From NCBI GenBank assembly GCA_038321755.1, contig JBBQFJ010000001.1, positions 28,855 through 92,854 of the forward strand: 64,000 nt of DNA, given 5' to 3'. This stretch comes from JALHSW01 sp038321755 (GTDB taxonomy: Bacteria > Actinomycetota > Acidimicrobiia > IMCC26256 > PALSA-555). This document shows, piece after piece, positions 32,820 to 41,220 of this stretch (the first letter of the stretch is position 1; every line of letters begins with the position of its first letter). Position numbers and translations under genes: made by a program. The notes below the pieces were generated by a model. It did not search any database. It was not told the DNA's origin and was given only the letters and a program-made list of their open reading frames with translations.

Positions 32820-33941
32820 TCAACCCACCGCCTGTGTGCGCTGCTGGTCGCGCTTCACGAGGTAGTCGGTGAAGCGCGTCATCGGAATGGTGACGACCAG
32901 GAAGCAGATGCCGAGCCCGGTCACGGACGACAGGTTGAAGTTGTTGCCCGCGTAGATGCGGGCGATGTTGAAGCCTTCGAGCACACCGAGGACGTTCAGG
33001 AGTGCGGTGTCCTTCTGGAGCCCGATGAAGTCGTTCATCAAGGGTGGGATCACGCGGCGGACGGCTTGCGGCACGATCACGAACCGCAAGGTCTGCCCCT
33101 GCGAGAGCCCGAGGCCGCGGGCCGCGCCGCGCTGGCTCCAGTGGATGCTCTCGATCCCGGAGCGGTAGACCTCGGCGACGTACGCGCCGTACACGAGCGT
33201 GAGCGAGAGCACCCCGAGGATGAAGAGCTGATCGATCTGGATGCCGAGCACCGTGAAGTCGACGTCCGCGGTGTCCTTGATGATCGGGAGCTGGGTGAGG
33301 GGGAGCCCGAACCCGACCAGGTAGATCGTCACGATTGCGGGCAGACCGCGGAAGACATCGACGTAGACGATCGCGAACCAACGGAGGGGGGCGGCGGCGC
33401 GGCCGGGGAGCTGCCGCATGATCGCGACGAGCATTCCCCAGAAGAGCACGAGGACCTCGGCGACCACGAAGATCGCGATGTTGAGCTTGAACCCGTCGAA
33501 CACCTCTCCGAAGGAGTCCTTGATGTGGTCCCAGGAGAAGAACGTGTCGCCGACGTCGTTCAGCCCCTTCCACGACGCCCAGATGACGAGCCCGAGCGCG
33601 AGCATCACTGCGAGGCTGATCGCACCGACCGCGACGCGGCGCGCGAGGCGTGAACGCTGTTCGTCGACGACCGGCCCGTCCGTGTCGACGACGCGCGCCT
33701 CGGCCCGGCGACCGTACGTGAGCCCGATCACCGCCAGCGGGACGGTGAGCAGGAAGTAGGCGAGGAACCCGTTGTCGGACCGGTTGTAACGAACCGCGGC
33801 AATCGCCGCTCCGGCGAGGACGACGACGACGACGAGGGCGGCAAACGCGATCGCCCGCCACGAACGCCGACGGTTCGTCCTGGTCAACTTGTCGGCGCGG
33901 GGCTTCTTCCCCGGCGCGGGCGCCGTCGGCTCCGCACGCAC
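32820..33941 (-). CDS. polar amino acid ABC transporter permease (HisM/GlnP type) with extended N-terminus
   Basis: Membrane channel subunit. The 373 residues are longer than usual (220-250): two extra N-terminal helices (about residues 30-50 and 62-78), a linker with VVDTDGPVVDEQRSR, and another helix (about 105-125) precede the standard domain (about 150-370). The standard domain carries IVYVDVFRGLPAIVTIYLVGF, the PAAT-type RSGIESIHWSQRGAARGLGLSQGQTLR (EAA loop) and VPQAVRRVIPPLMNDFIGLQKDTALL. GTG 33941 is the start. The ribosome site is weak, perhaps because a hairpin lies between it and the SBP gene. Confidence 0.85.
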   Translation of the reverse strand: MRAEPTAPAPGKKPRADKLTRTNRRRSWRAIAFAALVVVVVLAGAAIAAVRYNRSDNGFLAYFLLTVPLAVIGLTYGRRAEARVVDTDGPVVDEQRSRLARRVAVGAISLAVMLALGLVIWASWKGLNDVGDTFFSWDHIKDSFGEVFDGFKLNIAIFVVAEVLVLFWGMLVAIMRQLPGRAAAPLRWFAIVYVDVFRGLPAIVTIYLVGFGLPLTQLPIIKDTADVDFTVLGIQIDQLFILGVLSLTLVYGAYVAEVYRSGIESIHWSQRGAARGLGLSQGQTLRFVIVPQAVRRVIPPLMNDFIGLQKDTALLNVLGVLEGFNIARIYAGNNFNLSSVTGLGICFLVVTIPMTRFTDYLVKRDQQRTQAVG

Positions 33942-33972
33942 GTCGGTCAGGAGACTGCCTCCATGCTCACGA

Positions 33973-34003
33973 GAGGCCCGGCGCTTCGATCACGCCGGGC
34001 CTC
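33973..34003 (-). terminator. hairpin between SBP and permease genes (attenuator-like)
   Basis: An 11-bp perfect stem (33973-33983 with 33993-34003, 9-base loop) lies just after the binding-protein stop and 31 bases before the permease start. Such hairpins in solute-binding-protein operons usually stabilise the binding-protein mRNA or let only part of the transcription continue. Confidence 0.6.
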
Positions 34004-34020
34004 CCTGCGAGCGAGCTCGC

Positions 34021-34818
34021 TCAGAGCTTGATGTACGGGACCTGGGTCGGGTCGCCCCCGAACTCGGCGACGAGGTTGTCCTGGATGAGCTGGTCGAGCG
34101 TGCCGTCGGCCTTCAACCCCTTGATCGCGGTGTTCACCTTCGGGAGCAGCTTCGAGCCCTTGGGGAAGATCGCGCCGTAGAGACCGGTGTTCGTACGGAA
34201 CTGGCCGACCACCTCGAACTTGCCGTTGGACTCGGCCGCCTGCTGGAGCAGGATCGACGTGTCGGTGGTGACGGCGTCGACCTGACCGGCCTGGAGCGCG
34301 GCAAACATCTGGGAGGTCTCCTGGTACACGCGGGGCTTCGTCGTCACCTTGAGCTTGTCGTTGAGGAACGCCTGCTGGGTGGTCCCGGTCTGGACACCCC
34401 ACTTGATCTTGCGCGCCGTAGCCGCGTCCGGCACCTTGTCCCCCGCATTGACCATGATCCCGTTGTCGGAGCGGAAGTACGGCGTCGAGAACGCGACGAC
34501 CTTGGCGCGCTCCGGTGTGATGCTGGCCTGCGAGAGCGCGAAGTCGAAGCCCTTCGCCTTGCCGGCCACCAGCGCGTCGAACGAGACGCTGATCACCTTC
34601 ACGCCCGAGTACCCGAGCTTGTCGGCGATGTCCTTCGCCATCTCGTACTCGAACCCACCGGTGATGGTGGAGGGCGTGTCTCCGTCCCAGAAGCCGGGCG
34701 CGGGCAGGTTCGTTGCGACCTTGAGCTCACCCTTGCCGGACTGGGCGCCGGCCGGGGCTGCGACCAGGGCGCCGGCGACCAGGCCGACCGCCAACATGGC
34801 ACCAAAGAGCTTTCTCAC
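34021..34818 (-). CDS. amino acid ABC transporter substrate-binding protein
   Basis: Extracytoplasmic receptor of the transporter. The 265 residues start VRKLFGAMLAVGLVAGALVA (signal, cleavage near AGA about residue 25) and show the SBP family 3 core: GGFEYEMAKDIADKLGY, FDFALSQASITPERAKVVAFSTPYF, IKWGVQTGTTQQ (about residue 137) and AALQAGQVDAVTTDTS. There is no lipobox cysteine, so it may be a free secreted or differently anchored protein. GTG 34818 has a GGGGAG ribosome site 8 bases upstream and a TAGGTT -10 box at 34860-34855 (minus strand), giving a leader of about 30 bases. The intergenic space to mmsA holds both promoters. Confidence 0.88.
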   Translation of the reverse strand: MRKLFGAMLAVGLVAGALVAAPAGAQSGKGELKVATNLPAPGFWDGDTPSTITGGFEYEMAKDIADKLGYSGVKVISVSFDALVAGKAKGFDFALSQASITPERAKVVAFSTPYFRSDNGIMVNAGDKVPDAATARKIKWGVQTGTTQQAFLNDKLKVTTKPRVYQETSQMFAALQAGQVDAVTTDTSILLQQAAESNGKFEVVGQFRTNTGLYGAIFPKGSKLLPKVNTAIKGLKADGTLDQLIQDNLVAEFGGDPTQVPYIKL

Positions 34819-34913
34819 GTGAACACTCCCCTTCGAGATCATGAACAGGTCAGCAACCTAGCCCCGCGCCCCGCCGGCGCAAAGGTCGGGTTGCTCCTCG
34901 TAACCTGAACGTC

Positions 34914-36419
34914 ATGCGTGAGCTCCAGCACTGGGTGGGGGGCAAGGAGTGGGCGGGCGCCAGCGGGCGTGCCGGCGACGTGTTCGACCCGGCGACCGGT
35001 GCCGTAACGGGTCGGGTGCCCTTGGCCCACGCCGCGGACGTGGGCGTCGCGGTCGACGCCGCGGCCGACGCGTTCGCCGAGTGGCGCGACACCCCGGTCG
35101 GGCGCCGGGCCCGCGTGCTCTTCGCGTTCCGGGAGATCGCCGACCGCCACCAGGACGACCTCGCTCACGTCGTGAGTGCCGAGCACGGCAAGGTGGTGTC
35201 CGACGCGCGGGGCGAGGTCGCTCGTGGCCTCGAGGTGGTCGAGTTCGCGTGTGGCATCCCACACCTGCTGAAAGGCGCGTACTCCGAGCAGGTGTCGACC
35301 GAGACCGACGTCCACTCGATCCGCCAGCCCCTCGGCGTGTGCGTCGGGATCACGCCGTTCAACTTCCCGGCGATGGTCCCGATGTGGATGTGGCCGGTGG
35401 CGATCGCCTGCGGGAACACCTTCGTGCTCAAGCCCTCCGAGCGCGACCCGTCGGCCTCGATGCTCGTCGCGCAATGGCTCGCCGACGCCGGGCTTCCGGC
35501 CGGAGTGTTCAACGTCGTGCACGGCGACAAGGTCGCCGTCGACGCGCTGCTGAGCCATCCCGACGTGCGCGCGGTGAGCTTCGTCGGCTCCACGCCGATC
35601 GCTCGGTACGTGTACGAGACCGCGGCCGCGAGCGGCAAGCGCGTGCAGGCCCTCGGTGGCGCGAAGAACCACATGGTCGTGCTGCCCGACGCCGAGCTCG
35701 ACGTCGCCGCTGACGCGGCCGTCAGCGCGGGCTACGGCTCTGCGGGCGAACGGTGCATGGCGATCTCGGTGGTCGTCGCCGTCGGTGAGATCGCCGACCC
35801 GCTCGTCGACGCGATCCGCGCCCGCACGGAAGGGCTCGTGATCGGACCGGGGAGCGATCCCGAGTCCGAGATGGGGCCGCTGGTCACCGCCGTGCATCGC
35901 GACAAGGTGGCGGCATACGTGGACGCGGGCGTCGAGGCCGGCGCGTCGCTGGTGATCGACGGGCGAGCGCTCACGGTCGCCGGTCACGAAGACGGGTTCT
36001 TCCTCGGCCCCTGCCTGTTCGACCGGGTCACGCCCGAGATGAGCATCTATCGCGACGAGATCTTCGGGCCGGTGCTGATGGTCGTTCGGGTCGACACCTA
36101 CGAGGCCGCGGCGCAGCTCCTGTCCGACAACCCGTACGCGAACGGCGTCGCGATCTTCACGCGCGACGGTGGCGCCGCACGGCGCTTCGAGCGCGAGGTC
36201 GACGCAGGGATGGTCGGCGTGAACGTGCCGATCCCCGTGCCGATGGCGTACTACTCGTTCGGCGGGTGGAAGCAGAGCTTGTTCGGGGACACGCACGTGC
36301 ACGGTCCCGAGGGTGTCCACTTCTACACGCGCGGCAAGGTCGTCACGAGCCGCTGGGCCGACCCGGCGCGTGCCACCCGAGGGCAGGGCCGCCCGGACCT
36401 CGGTTTCCCCACCACGTGA
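34914..36419 (+). CDS. mmsA: methylmalonate-semialdehyde dehydrogenase (CoA-acylating)
   Basis: Oxidises methylmalonate or malonate semialdehyde to propionyl- or acetyl-CoA with NAD+ and CoA, releasing CO2 (valine, inositol and pyrimidine catabolism). The 501 residues have GVCVGITPFNFPAMVPMWMWP (split around residue 140), the NAD lysine in FVLKPSERDPSAS, the FVGSTPIARYVYETA loop, LGGAKNHMVVLPDA and the catalytic Cys in SAGERCMAIS (about residue 282). NHMVV and ERCMAIS are characteristic of this ALDH subfamily rather than of general aldehyde dehydrogenases. TAACCT (34901-34906), 7 bases before the ATG, suggests leaderless transcription. A GTGA overlap couples it to the next FAD gene. Confidence 0.9.
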   Translation: MRELQHWVGGKEWAGASGRAGDVFDPATGAVTGRVPLAHAADVGVAVDAAADAFAEWRDTPVGRRARVLFAFREIADRHQDDLAHVVSAEHGKVVSDARGEVARGLEVVEFACGIPHLLKGAYSEQVSTETDVHSIRQPLGVCVGITPFNFPAMVPMWMWPVAIACGNTFVLKPSERDPSASMLVAQWLADAGLPAGVFNVVHGDKVAVDALLSHPDVRAVSFVGSTPIARYVYETAAASGKRVQALGGAKNHMVVLPDAELDVAADAAVSAGYGSAGERCMAISVVVAVGEIADPLVDAIRARTEGLVIGPGSDPESEMGPLVTAVHRDKVAAYVDAGVEAGASLVIDGRALTVAGHEDGFFLGPCLFDRVTPEMSIYRDEIFGPVLMVVRVDTYEAAAQLLSDNPYANGVAIFTRDGGAARRFEREVDAGMVGVNVPIPVPMAYYSFGGWKQSLFGDTHVHGPEGVHFYTRGKVVTSRWADPARATRGQGRPDLGFPTT

Positions 36420-37987
36420 GCGCCGCGGGGGATCCGGACGCCATCGTGATCGGCGCGGGACCGAACGGGCTCGTCGCTGCGAACCTGCTCGCGGACGCTG
36501 GGTGGAAGGTTCTCGTCCTCGAGGCACACGCCGAGCCCGGTGGTGCGGTTCGCAGCGCGGAGCTCGCGGCGCCTGGCTTCGTCGCCGATGTGTGCAGCTC
36601 CTGCTACCCGCTCGGCGTCGCATCGCCCGTCCTCCAGCGACTCGAGCTCGAGCGATTCGGTCTGCGGTGGTCGCACGCGCCCCTCGCGCTCGCTCATCCG
36701 ACCCCCGACGGTTGCGTGCTGGTGGATCCCGCGGACCGCGACGCGACCGCGGCGTCGGTCGACGCGTTCGCTCCCGGTGACGGCAAGGTCTGGGAGCGTC
36801 TCATGGCGCGCTGGGATCGCGCCGGCAGCGAAGTCCTCGACGCGCTCTTCTCTCCCTTTCCCCCGGTGCGAGCGGCGATTCGCGCCGGGCGCGCGATCGG
36901 GGTGCGCGACCTCCCGGGCTTCACCCACATGTCGCTCGCGTCGCTCGACCGAGTTGCGCGCCAGTTCGACGGAGTGGGTGGCCAGCTCCTCCTCGCCGGG
37001 AACCTCGCCCACACCGATCTGACGCTGTCGGCGGCCACCGGTGGGATCTACGGCTGGCTGCTCGCGTGTCTCGCGCAGTCCGTCGGCTTCCCGGTGGTGG
37101 AGGGGGGCGCCGGGAACCTGACCGGAGCGCTCGTCGCGCGCCTCGTCGCCGCAGGAGGAGCGGTGCGCTGCGGAGCTCCGGTCACCCGAGTCATCGTGAG
37201 CAAGGGGACGGCCCAGGGCGTCGAGACTCAGGACGGCACCGAGATCCGCGCCAGCCGGGCGGTCCTCGCCGACACGTCCGTGCCGTCGCTGTACGCGGAG
37301 CTCCTCGATGGCGAGGACGCGGACCGCCGTCTCCGCCGCTCCCTCCGGCGGTTCCGATGGGATCACGCGACGGTCAAGGTCGACTGGGCGCTGCGAGGCC
37401 CGATCCCGTGGATCGCCGAGCCGGCGCGGCGGTCGTGCGTCGTGCACCTCACCGACTCGCTCGACGCGCTCCGGACCGCGGGGAAGCAGCTCGAGGATCA
37501 CCTCGTCCCGGCCGAGCCGTTCCTCATCGTCGGCCAGACCACCACCGCGGACGCGAGCCGGTCCGCGCCCGGGACGGAGGCGGCGTGGGCCTACACGCAT
37601 GTGCCGCAGGAGATCCACGGCGACGCGGGCGACGACGACATCACCGGTGCGTGGGACGAGCGCGACGCGAACCGGATGGCCGATCGGCTCGAAGCCGAGA
37701 TCGAGCGTCGGGCGCCCGGCTTCCGCGCGCTCGTGCAGGCGCGCCACCTCCACACTCCGGTGACCCTCCAAGCGCTCGACGCCAACCTCGAAGGGGGCGC
37801 CGTGAACGGGGGCACGGCCGCGCTCCGTCAACAGCTGTTCCTCCGTCCGTCATTGTCCGTGCACGGCGGTGTGCGGACACCGGTCCGGGGTCTCTACCTG
37901 GCGTCGGCGGGCGCCCACCCGGGTGGCGGGGTGCACGGAGCATGTGGCGCGAACGCCGCGCACGCCGCGCTCCGCGGCGCACGCTGA
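36416..37987 (+). CDS. phytoene-desaturase-like (PYROXD2-type) FAD oxidoreductase, second copy
   Basis: A 523-residue paralogue of the FAD protein at 29338-30906. It has the dinucleotide motif AIVIGAGPNGLVAANLLADAG (about residues 9-28), EPGGAVRSAEL, an internal GGAGNLTGALVARLVAAGG segment and the C-terminal YLASAGAHPGGGVHG FAD block. The substrate is unknown. GTG 36416 overlaps the mmsA stop as GTGA. Coupling to mmsA puts it in an amine or amino acid degradation context. A quinone- or oxygen-dependent amine or amino acid oxidation feeding MmsA is a plausible role (inference). Confidence 0.78.
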   Translation: MSAAGDPDAIVIGAGPNGLVAANLLADAGWKVLVLEAHAEPGGAVRSAELAAPGFVADVCSSCYPLGVASPVLQRLELERFGLRWSHAPLALAHPTPDGCVLVDPADRDATAASVDAFAPGDGKVWERLMARWDRAGSEVLDALFSPFPPVRAAIRAGRAIGVRDLPGFTHMSLASLDRVARQFDGVGGQLLLAGNLAHTDLTLSAATGGIYGWLLACLAQSVGFPVVEGGAGNLTGALVARLVAAGGAVRCGAPVTRVIVSKGTAQGVETQDGTEIRASRAVLADTSVPSLYAELLDGEDADRRLRRSLRRFRWDHATVKVDWALRGPIPWIAEPARRSCVVHLTDSLDALRTAGKQLEDHLVPAEPFLIVGQTTTADASRSAPGTEAAWAYTHVPQEIHGDAGDDDITGAWDERDANRMADRLEAEIERRAPGFRALVQARHLHTPVTLQALDANLEGGAVNGGTAALRQQLFLRPSLSVHGGVRTPVRGLYLASAGAHPGGGVHGACGANAAHAALRGAR

Positions 37988-38028
37988 CCATCCACGAGCG
38001 CCCGGGGCCCGAACGGTAGGTTCGAGAC

Positions 38029-38451
38029 ATGGTCAGGCAGTGCTCCCGTCCAGGATGCAGCGCCCAGGCCGTCGCGTCGTTCAACTTCGACGGTCTCGAG
38101 CGCGTCGTCTGGCTCGGTCCGCTCGCGAGCGTCCGTGCGCTTTCGGCCGGCGACCTCTGCCGACGGCACGCCGACCGCCTTCGCCCGCCGCTCCACTGGG
38201 AGCTGCGCGACGCCCGGTCTGCTTCGGCGACGAACGCCTCGACCGCGCCGCTCGCTCCGAGTCGACACGTCGCACCGGTCTCGCCGCCGCCGGAGCGCTT
38301 GCCGTTCGCACCGAAGCAGGTACGACCGGCTGCCGCCGTCCAGGTGGTCGCCGCGCGCGCCGACGCGCCCGGCCCCAGCAGCAGGCCGCGCCCGGCCAAC
38401 GCACCGGCCACGACGCCGATGCTGGCGCGCGCCTTCCGCGCCGCCGGCTGA
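38029..38451 (+). CDS. DUF3499 family protein
   Basis: Small actinobacterial protein of unknown function. The N-terminus has the diagnostic cysteine pattern CSRPGC (residues 5-10) followed about 40 residues later by LCRRHADRL, a putative zinc knuckle (Cys, Cys, Cys, His). The C-terminal half is Pro/Ala-rich and probably disordered. TAGGTT (38017-38022), 6 bases before ATG 38029, supports this start. It follows the FAD oxidoreductase by 41 bases but probably has its own promoter. Confidence 0.78.
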   Translation: MVRQCSRPGCSAQAVASFNFDGLERVVWLGPLASVRALSAGDLCRRHADRLRPPLHWELRDARSASATNASTAPLAPSRHVAPVSPPPERLPFAPKQVRPAAAVQVVAARADAPGPSSRPRPANAPATTPMLARAFRAAG

Positions 38452-38469
38452 CCCGGCTCCACCGGCCGG

Positions 38470-39912
38470 GTGGACGACTTCGCGTGGCTGGACGCGACTG
38501 CGCAGGCCGAGCTCGTCCGAACGGGTGATGTCACCCCGTCCGAGCTGCTCGAGGCTGCGCTGACCCGCATCGAAGCCCTGAACCCGGCGCTCAACGCCGT
38601 GATCTACGACCGCTCCACGAAGGCACGGGCCGAGGCGGCCGACCCTGCACTCCCGGACGGGCCGTTCCGTGGCGTGCCCTTCCTCATCAAGGACTGCGTC
38701 GCGCACACCGCCGGCGATCCGTACCACTGCGGCATGCAGGTGCTGAAGGACGCCGGGTGGGTCGAGCCCGAGGACACATGGCTCGTCGAGCGCTTCCGCG
38801 CCGCGGGCTTCGTGATCTGTGGGAAGACCAACCTGCCCGAGCTCGCGACGTCGGTCACGACCGAACCGGTCGCGTACGGCGCGACCCACAACCCTTGGGA
38901 CCTCGACCGTTCACCCGGCGGCTCGAGCGGAGGGGCGGGCGCAGCAGTCGCGTCCGGCATGGTGCCCGTCGCGCACGGGAACGACATGGGCGGTTCCATC
39001 CGATTCCCCGCATCGATGTGCGGGATCGTCGGGCTCAAGCCGTCGCGTGCGCGCACGACGCTCGGGCCCGACTTCGGCGAGTACTGGGCGATGACGACGC
39101 ACGAGCACGTGCTCACGCGCACCGTGCGAGACACCGCCGGCGTGCTCGACGCGACCGCGGGCGCGGGAGTCGGCGATCCGTACACCGCGCCGCCGCCAGC
39201 GCGCCCGTTCCTCGACGAGGTCGGTGCCGAGCCCGGCCAGCTCCGCATCGGGTTCCGCACGATGCTCGCCGGCAATCGTGAGGAGGCGCATCCGGACTGC
39301 ATCGAAGCGGTGCGCGTCGCGTGCAACCTCCTCGAGGGGCTCGGGCACGCAGTCGAGGCGACGGACTTCGATCAGCTCGACGACCCGCGCTTCTCCGAAG
39401 CGATCCCGGTCGCGTTCCCCGTGTTCGTTGCACGGGAGCTCGATCGGTGGAGCGAGAAGCTCGGTCGGGACATCGCGCTGTCGGAGCTCGAGCCGTGGAA
39501 CGCGTTCGAGGCCGAGCTCGGTCGGGCGACCAGCGCGAGCGCCTACGTGGCGGCGCTGGAGAAGGCCCAGGGGTACGGACGGAACCTCGCCACGTGGTGG
39601 GCGAACGGGTACGACGTGCTCGTCACTCCGACGCTCGGGAGCCCACCCTTCCCGCTCGGACACCTGAGCAACGACGTCGACCCTTTGGAGGGGCTGATGC
39701 GCCTGGCCGGGCTGACCAGCTTCTCGATGCCCTTCAACGTGAGCGGCCAGCCGGCGATCTCGCTCCCGTTGCACTGGAACGCGGAGGGCCTGCCGATCGG
39801 CGTCCAGCTCGTCGCGGCGTACGGACGCGAGGACGTGCTGCTGCGGGTGGCGAGTCAGCTCGAGCAGGTCCAACCGTGGGCTGATCGTCACCCGCCGGTG
39901 TCCGCCTCCTGA
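38470..39912 (+). CDS. amidase signature family protein
   Basis: Hydrolyses a carboxamide, with the substrate unknown. The 480 residues contain the Ser-cisSer-Lys triad of the amidase signature family: Lys in GVPFLIKDC (about residue 74), the glycine/serine motif DRSPGGSSGGAGAAVASGM (about residue 150) and HGNDMGGSIRFPAS (about residue 175). The C-terminal domain has VLVTPTLGSPPFPLGHL and SFSMPFNVSGQPAISLPL. It lacks the extra features of GatA, and no GatB/GatC is adjacent, so it is a stand-alone enzyme, perhaps an aminohexanoate- or amide-type hydrolase. GTG 38470 is 18 bases after DUF3499. Confidence 0.85.
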   Translation: MDDFAWLDATAQAELVRTGDVTPSELLEAALTRIEALNPALNAVIYDRSTKARAEAADPALPDGPFRGVPFLIKDCVAHTAGDPYHCGMQVLKDAGWVEPEDTWLVERFRAAGFVICGKTNLPELATSVTTEPVAYGATHNPWDLDRSPGGSSGGAGAAVASGMVPVAHGNDMGGSIRFPASMCGIVGLKPSRARTTLGPDFGEYWAMTTHEHVLTRTVRDTAGVLDATAGAGVGDPYTAPPPARPFLDEVGAEPGQLRIGFRTMLAGNREEAHPDCIEAVRVACNLLEGLGHAVEATDFDQLDDPRFSEAIPVAFPVFVARELDRWSEKLGRDIALSELEPWNAFEAELGRATSASAYVAALEKAQGYGRNLATWWANGYDVLVTPTLGSPPFPLGHLSNDVDPLEGLMRLAGLTSFSMPFNVSGQPAISLPLHWNAEGLPIGVQLVAAYGREDVLLRVASQLEQVQPWADRHPPVSAS

Positions 39913-39928
39913 GGAGGATCTCGCGCCA

Positions 39929-39956
39929 CCCCGACCCCGACCCGACCCCGACCCCG
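39929..39956 (+). repeat. short C-rich simple repeat (CCCGAC family)
   Basis: An irregular run of CCCGA/CCCCGA units between the amidase stop and the DJ-1 gene start. No hairpin or coding use is apparent. Confidence 0.7.
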
Positions 39957-39967
39957 GAAGGACCACC

Positions 39968-40612
39968 GTGCAGGTTGCCATCGCGCTCTTCCCCCGGCTC
40001 ACCGCACTCGACGCCATCGGCCCCTACGAGGTGCTCCAACGCGTGCCCGAGCTCGACGTCGTCTTCGTCGGCGAGGAGCGCGGCGAGGTGCGCACCGAGA
40101 ACGGATTCCTCGGGCTCACGGTCGACGCCACGTTCGACGAGGTGCCCCGCCCCGACGTGGTGCTGGTGCCCGGTGGCATCGGGAGTCGCGCCTTCACCGA
40201 CGGCGGTCCGATCGTCGACTGGGTCCGGTCCGCCCACCCGACGACCCGATACACGACGTCGGTCTGCACCGGCTCCCTCGTGCTCGGCGCCGCGGGCCTC
40301 CTGGACGGCCTCACCGCGACGACGCACTGGGCGTGCATGGAGGAGCTGCGCCCGTTCGGCGCGGTGCCCACGACGGAACGGATCATCGAGCACCTCGGCG
40401 AGCGCATCGTGATGGCAGCCGGCGTCTCCTCCGGGATCGACATGGCGCTGCGTCTCGTGCAGCTCCTCGTCGACGACATCGGCGCCCGCGCCGCGCAGCT
40501 CATGATCGAGTACGACCCGGCACCGCCCTTCGATGCCGGCCACCCCACGCGCGCTGACATCGACGACGACGTGATGACCCGCGTCGTCGAGTGGGCCGGC
40601 CTCCGCAGCTGA
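39968..40612 (+). CDS. DJ-1/PfpI family protein (isonitrile hydratase-like)
   Basis: Class I glutamine amidotransferase-like fold. Relatives hydrate isonitriles or remove glyoxal damage, and the activity here is not determined. The 214 residues show the nucleophile elbow TSVCTGSLVLGAAGLL (Cys at about residue 100), LFPRLTALDAIGPYEVL near the N-terminus, VLVPGG and a late SSGIDMALRL. The CTGSL elbow and the ALDAIGPYEVL segment fit the InhA-like branch better than DJ-1 itself. GTG 39968 has GGAAGGA about 7 bases upstream. It is not AraC-fused; no DNA-binding domain follows. Confidence 0.82.
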   Translation: MQVAIALFPRLTALDAIGPYEVLQRVPELDVVFVGEERGEVRTENGFLGLTVDATFDEVPRPDVVLVPGGIGSRAFTDGGPIVDWVRSAHPTTRYTTSVCTGSLVLGAAGLLDGLTATTHWACMEELRPFGAVPTTERIIEHLGERIVMAAGVSSGIDMALRLVQLLVDDIGARAAQLMIEYDPAPPFDAGHPTRADIDDDVMTRVVEWAGLRS

Positions 40613-40636
40613 GCGACCCTCCGCGTAAGGTCGGGT

Positions 40637-41065
40637 ATGCCTTCCGTCGCCGCGTTCGCCATCGTGGTTGCCGATATGGGTCGCAGCGTCGCCTTCTACC
40701 GGGCGCTCGGGCTCCCCGTCCCCGACGGCGCCGATTCGGCGCCCCACGCAGAGATCGACCTCGGCGGCGGGATCCGGTTCCTCATCGACACCCAGAGCAC
40801 GATCCGCTCGTTCGACCGGTCGTGGATCACGCCCACGGGTTCGGCCCGCGCGGGCCTGGCGCTCGAATGCACCGATCCCGCCGAGGTCGACAGCACCTAC
40901 GCGTCCATGGTCGAACGCGGATTCGCCGGGCATCTCGCACCCTGGGACGCCTTCTGGGGTCAGCGCTACGCGACCCTGCACGATCCCGACGGCAACACCG
41001 TCGATTTGTTCGCGCCGCTGCCCCTGTCACCAACAACTGACCCCGCGGGCGCCCACGACGAGTGA
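40637..41065 (+). CDS. VOC family protein (glyoxalase/bleomycin-resistance fold)
   Basis: A 142-residue vicinal-oxygen-chelate protein with two beta-alpha-beta-beta-beta halves: AIVVADMGRSVAFYRALGLPVP at the N-terminus and the C-terminal YATLHDPDGNTVDLFAPLP with the usual Glu position occupied by Asp. Function is unspecified (dioxygenase, isomerase or antibiotic binding). ATG 40637 is supported by a TAAGGT box (40626-40631) 5 bases upstream. It ends 29 bases before the tRNA-Arg gene, which is on the other strand. Confidence 0.82.
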   Translation: MPSVAAFAIVVADMGRSVAFYRALGLPVPDGADSAPHAEIDLGGGIRFLIDTQSTIRSFDRSWITPTGSARAGLALECTDPAEVDSTYASMVERGFAGHLAPWDAFWGQRYATLHDPDGNTVDLFAPLPLSPTTDPAGAHDE

Positions 41066-41094
41066 GCGGCACTCGCGTACCCGTGCAGATGCAG

Positions 41095-41167
41095 CGCGCT
41101 CGGAGGGATTCGAACCCCCAACCTTCTGATCCGTAGTCAGATGCTCTATCCGTTGAGCTACGAGCGC
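41095..41167 (-). tRNA. tRNA-Arg (anticodon ACG)
   Basis: A 73-nt cloverleaf on the minus strand. The 7-bp acceptor stem GCGCTCG/CGAGCGC is perfect. The anticodon stem TCTGA/TCAGA holds loop CTACGGA (anticodon ACG, read as Arg CGN after deamination to inosine). The T arm has TTCGAAT. Discriminator base G; the CCA end is not encoded. A TACACT box at 41189-41184 (minus strand) and the downstream TTGCTCCT segment form a promoter element shared with the tRNA-Ser genes. Confidence 0.95.
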
Positions 41168-41220
41168 AGGTCGTGCAGGAGCAAGTGTACGCGCCGTTGC
41201 CGCGGACGCTGCTGCCGGAG

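Noticed and set aside
34818..34842. Longer start (ATG 34842) for the substrate-binding protein
   Set aside because: The ATG lies before its own ribosome-binding site (GGGGAG) and the signal peptide begins at GTG 34818.
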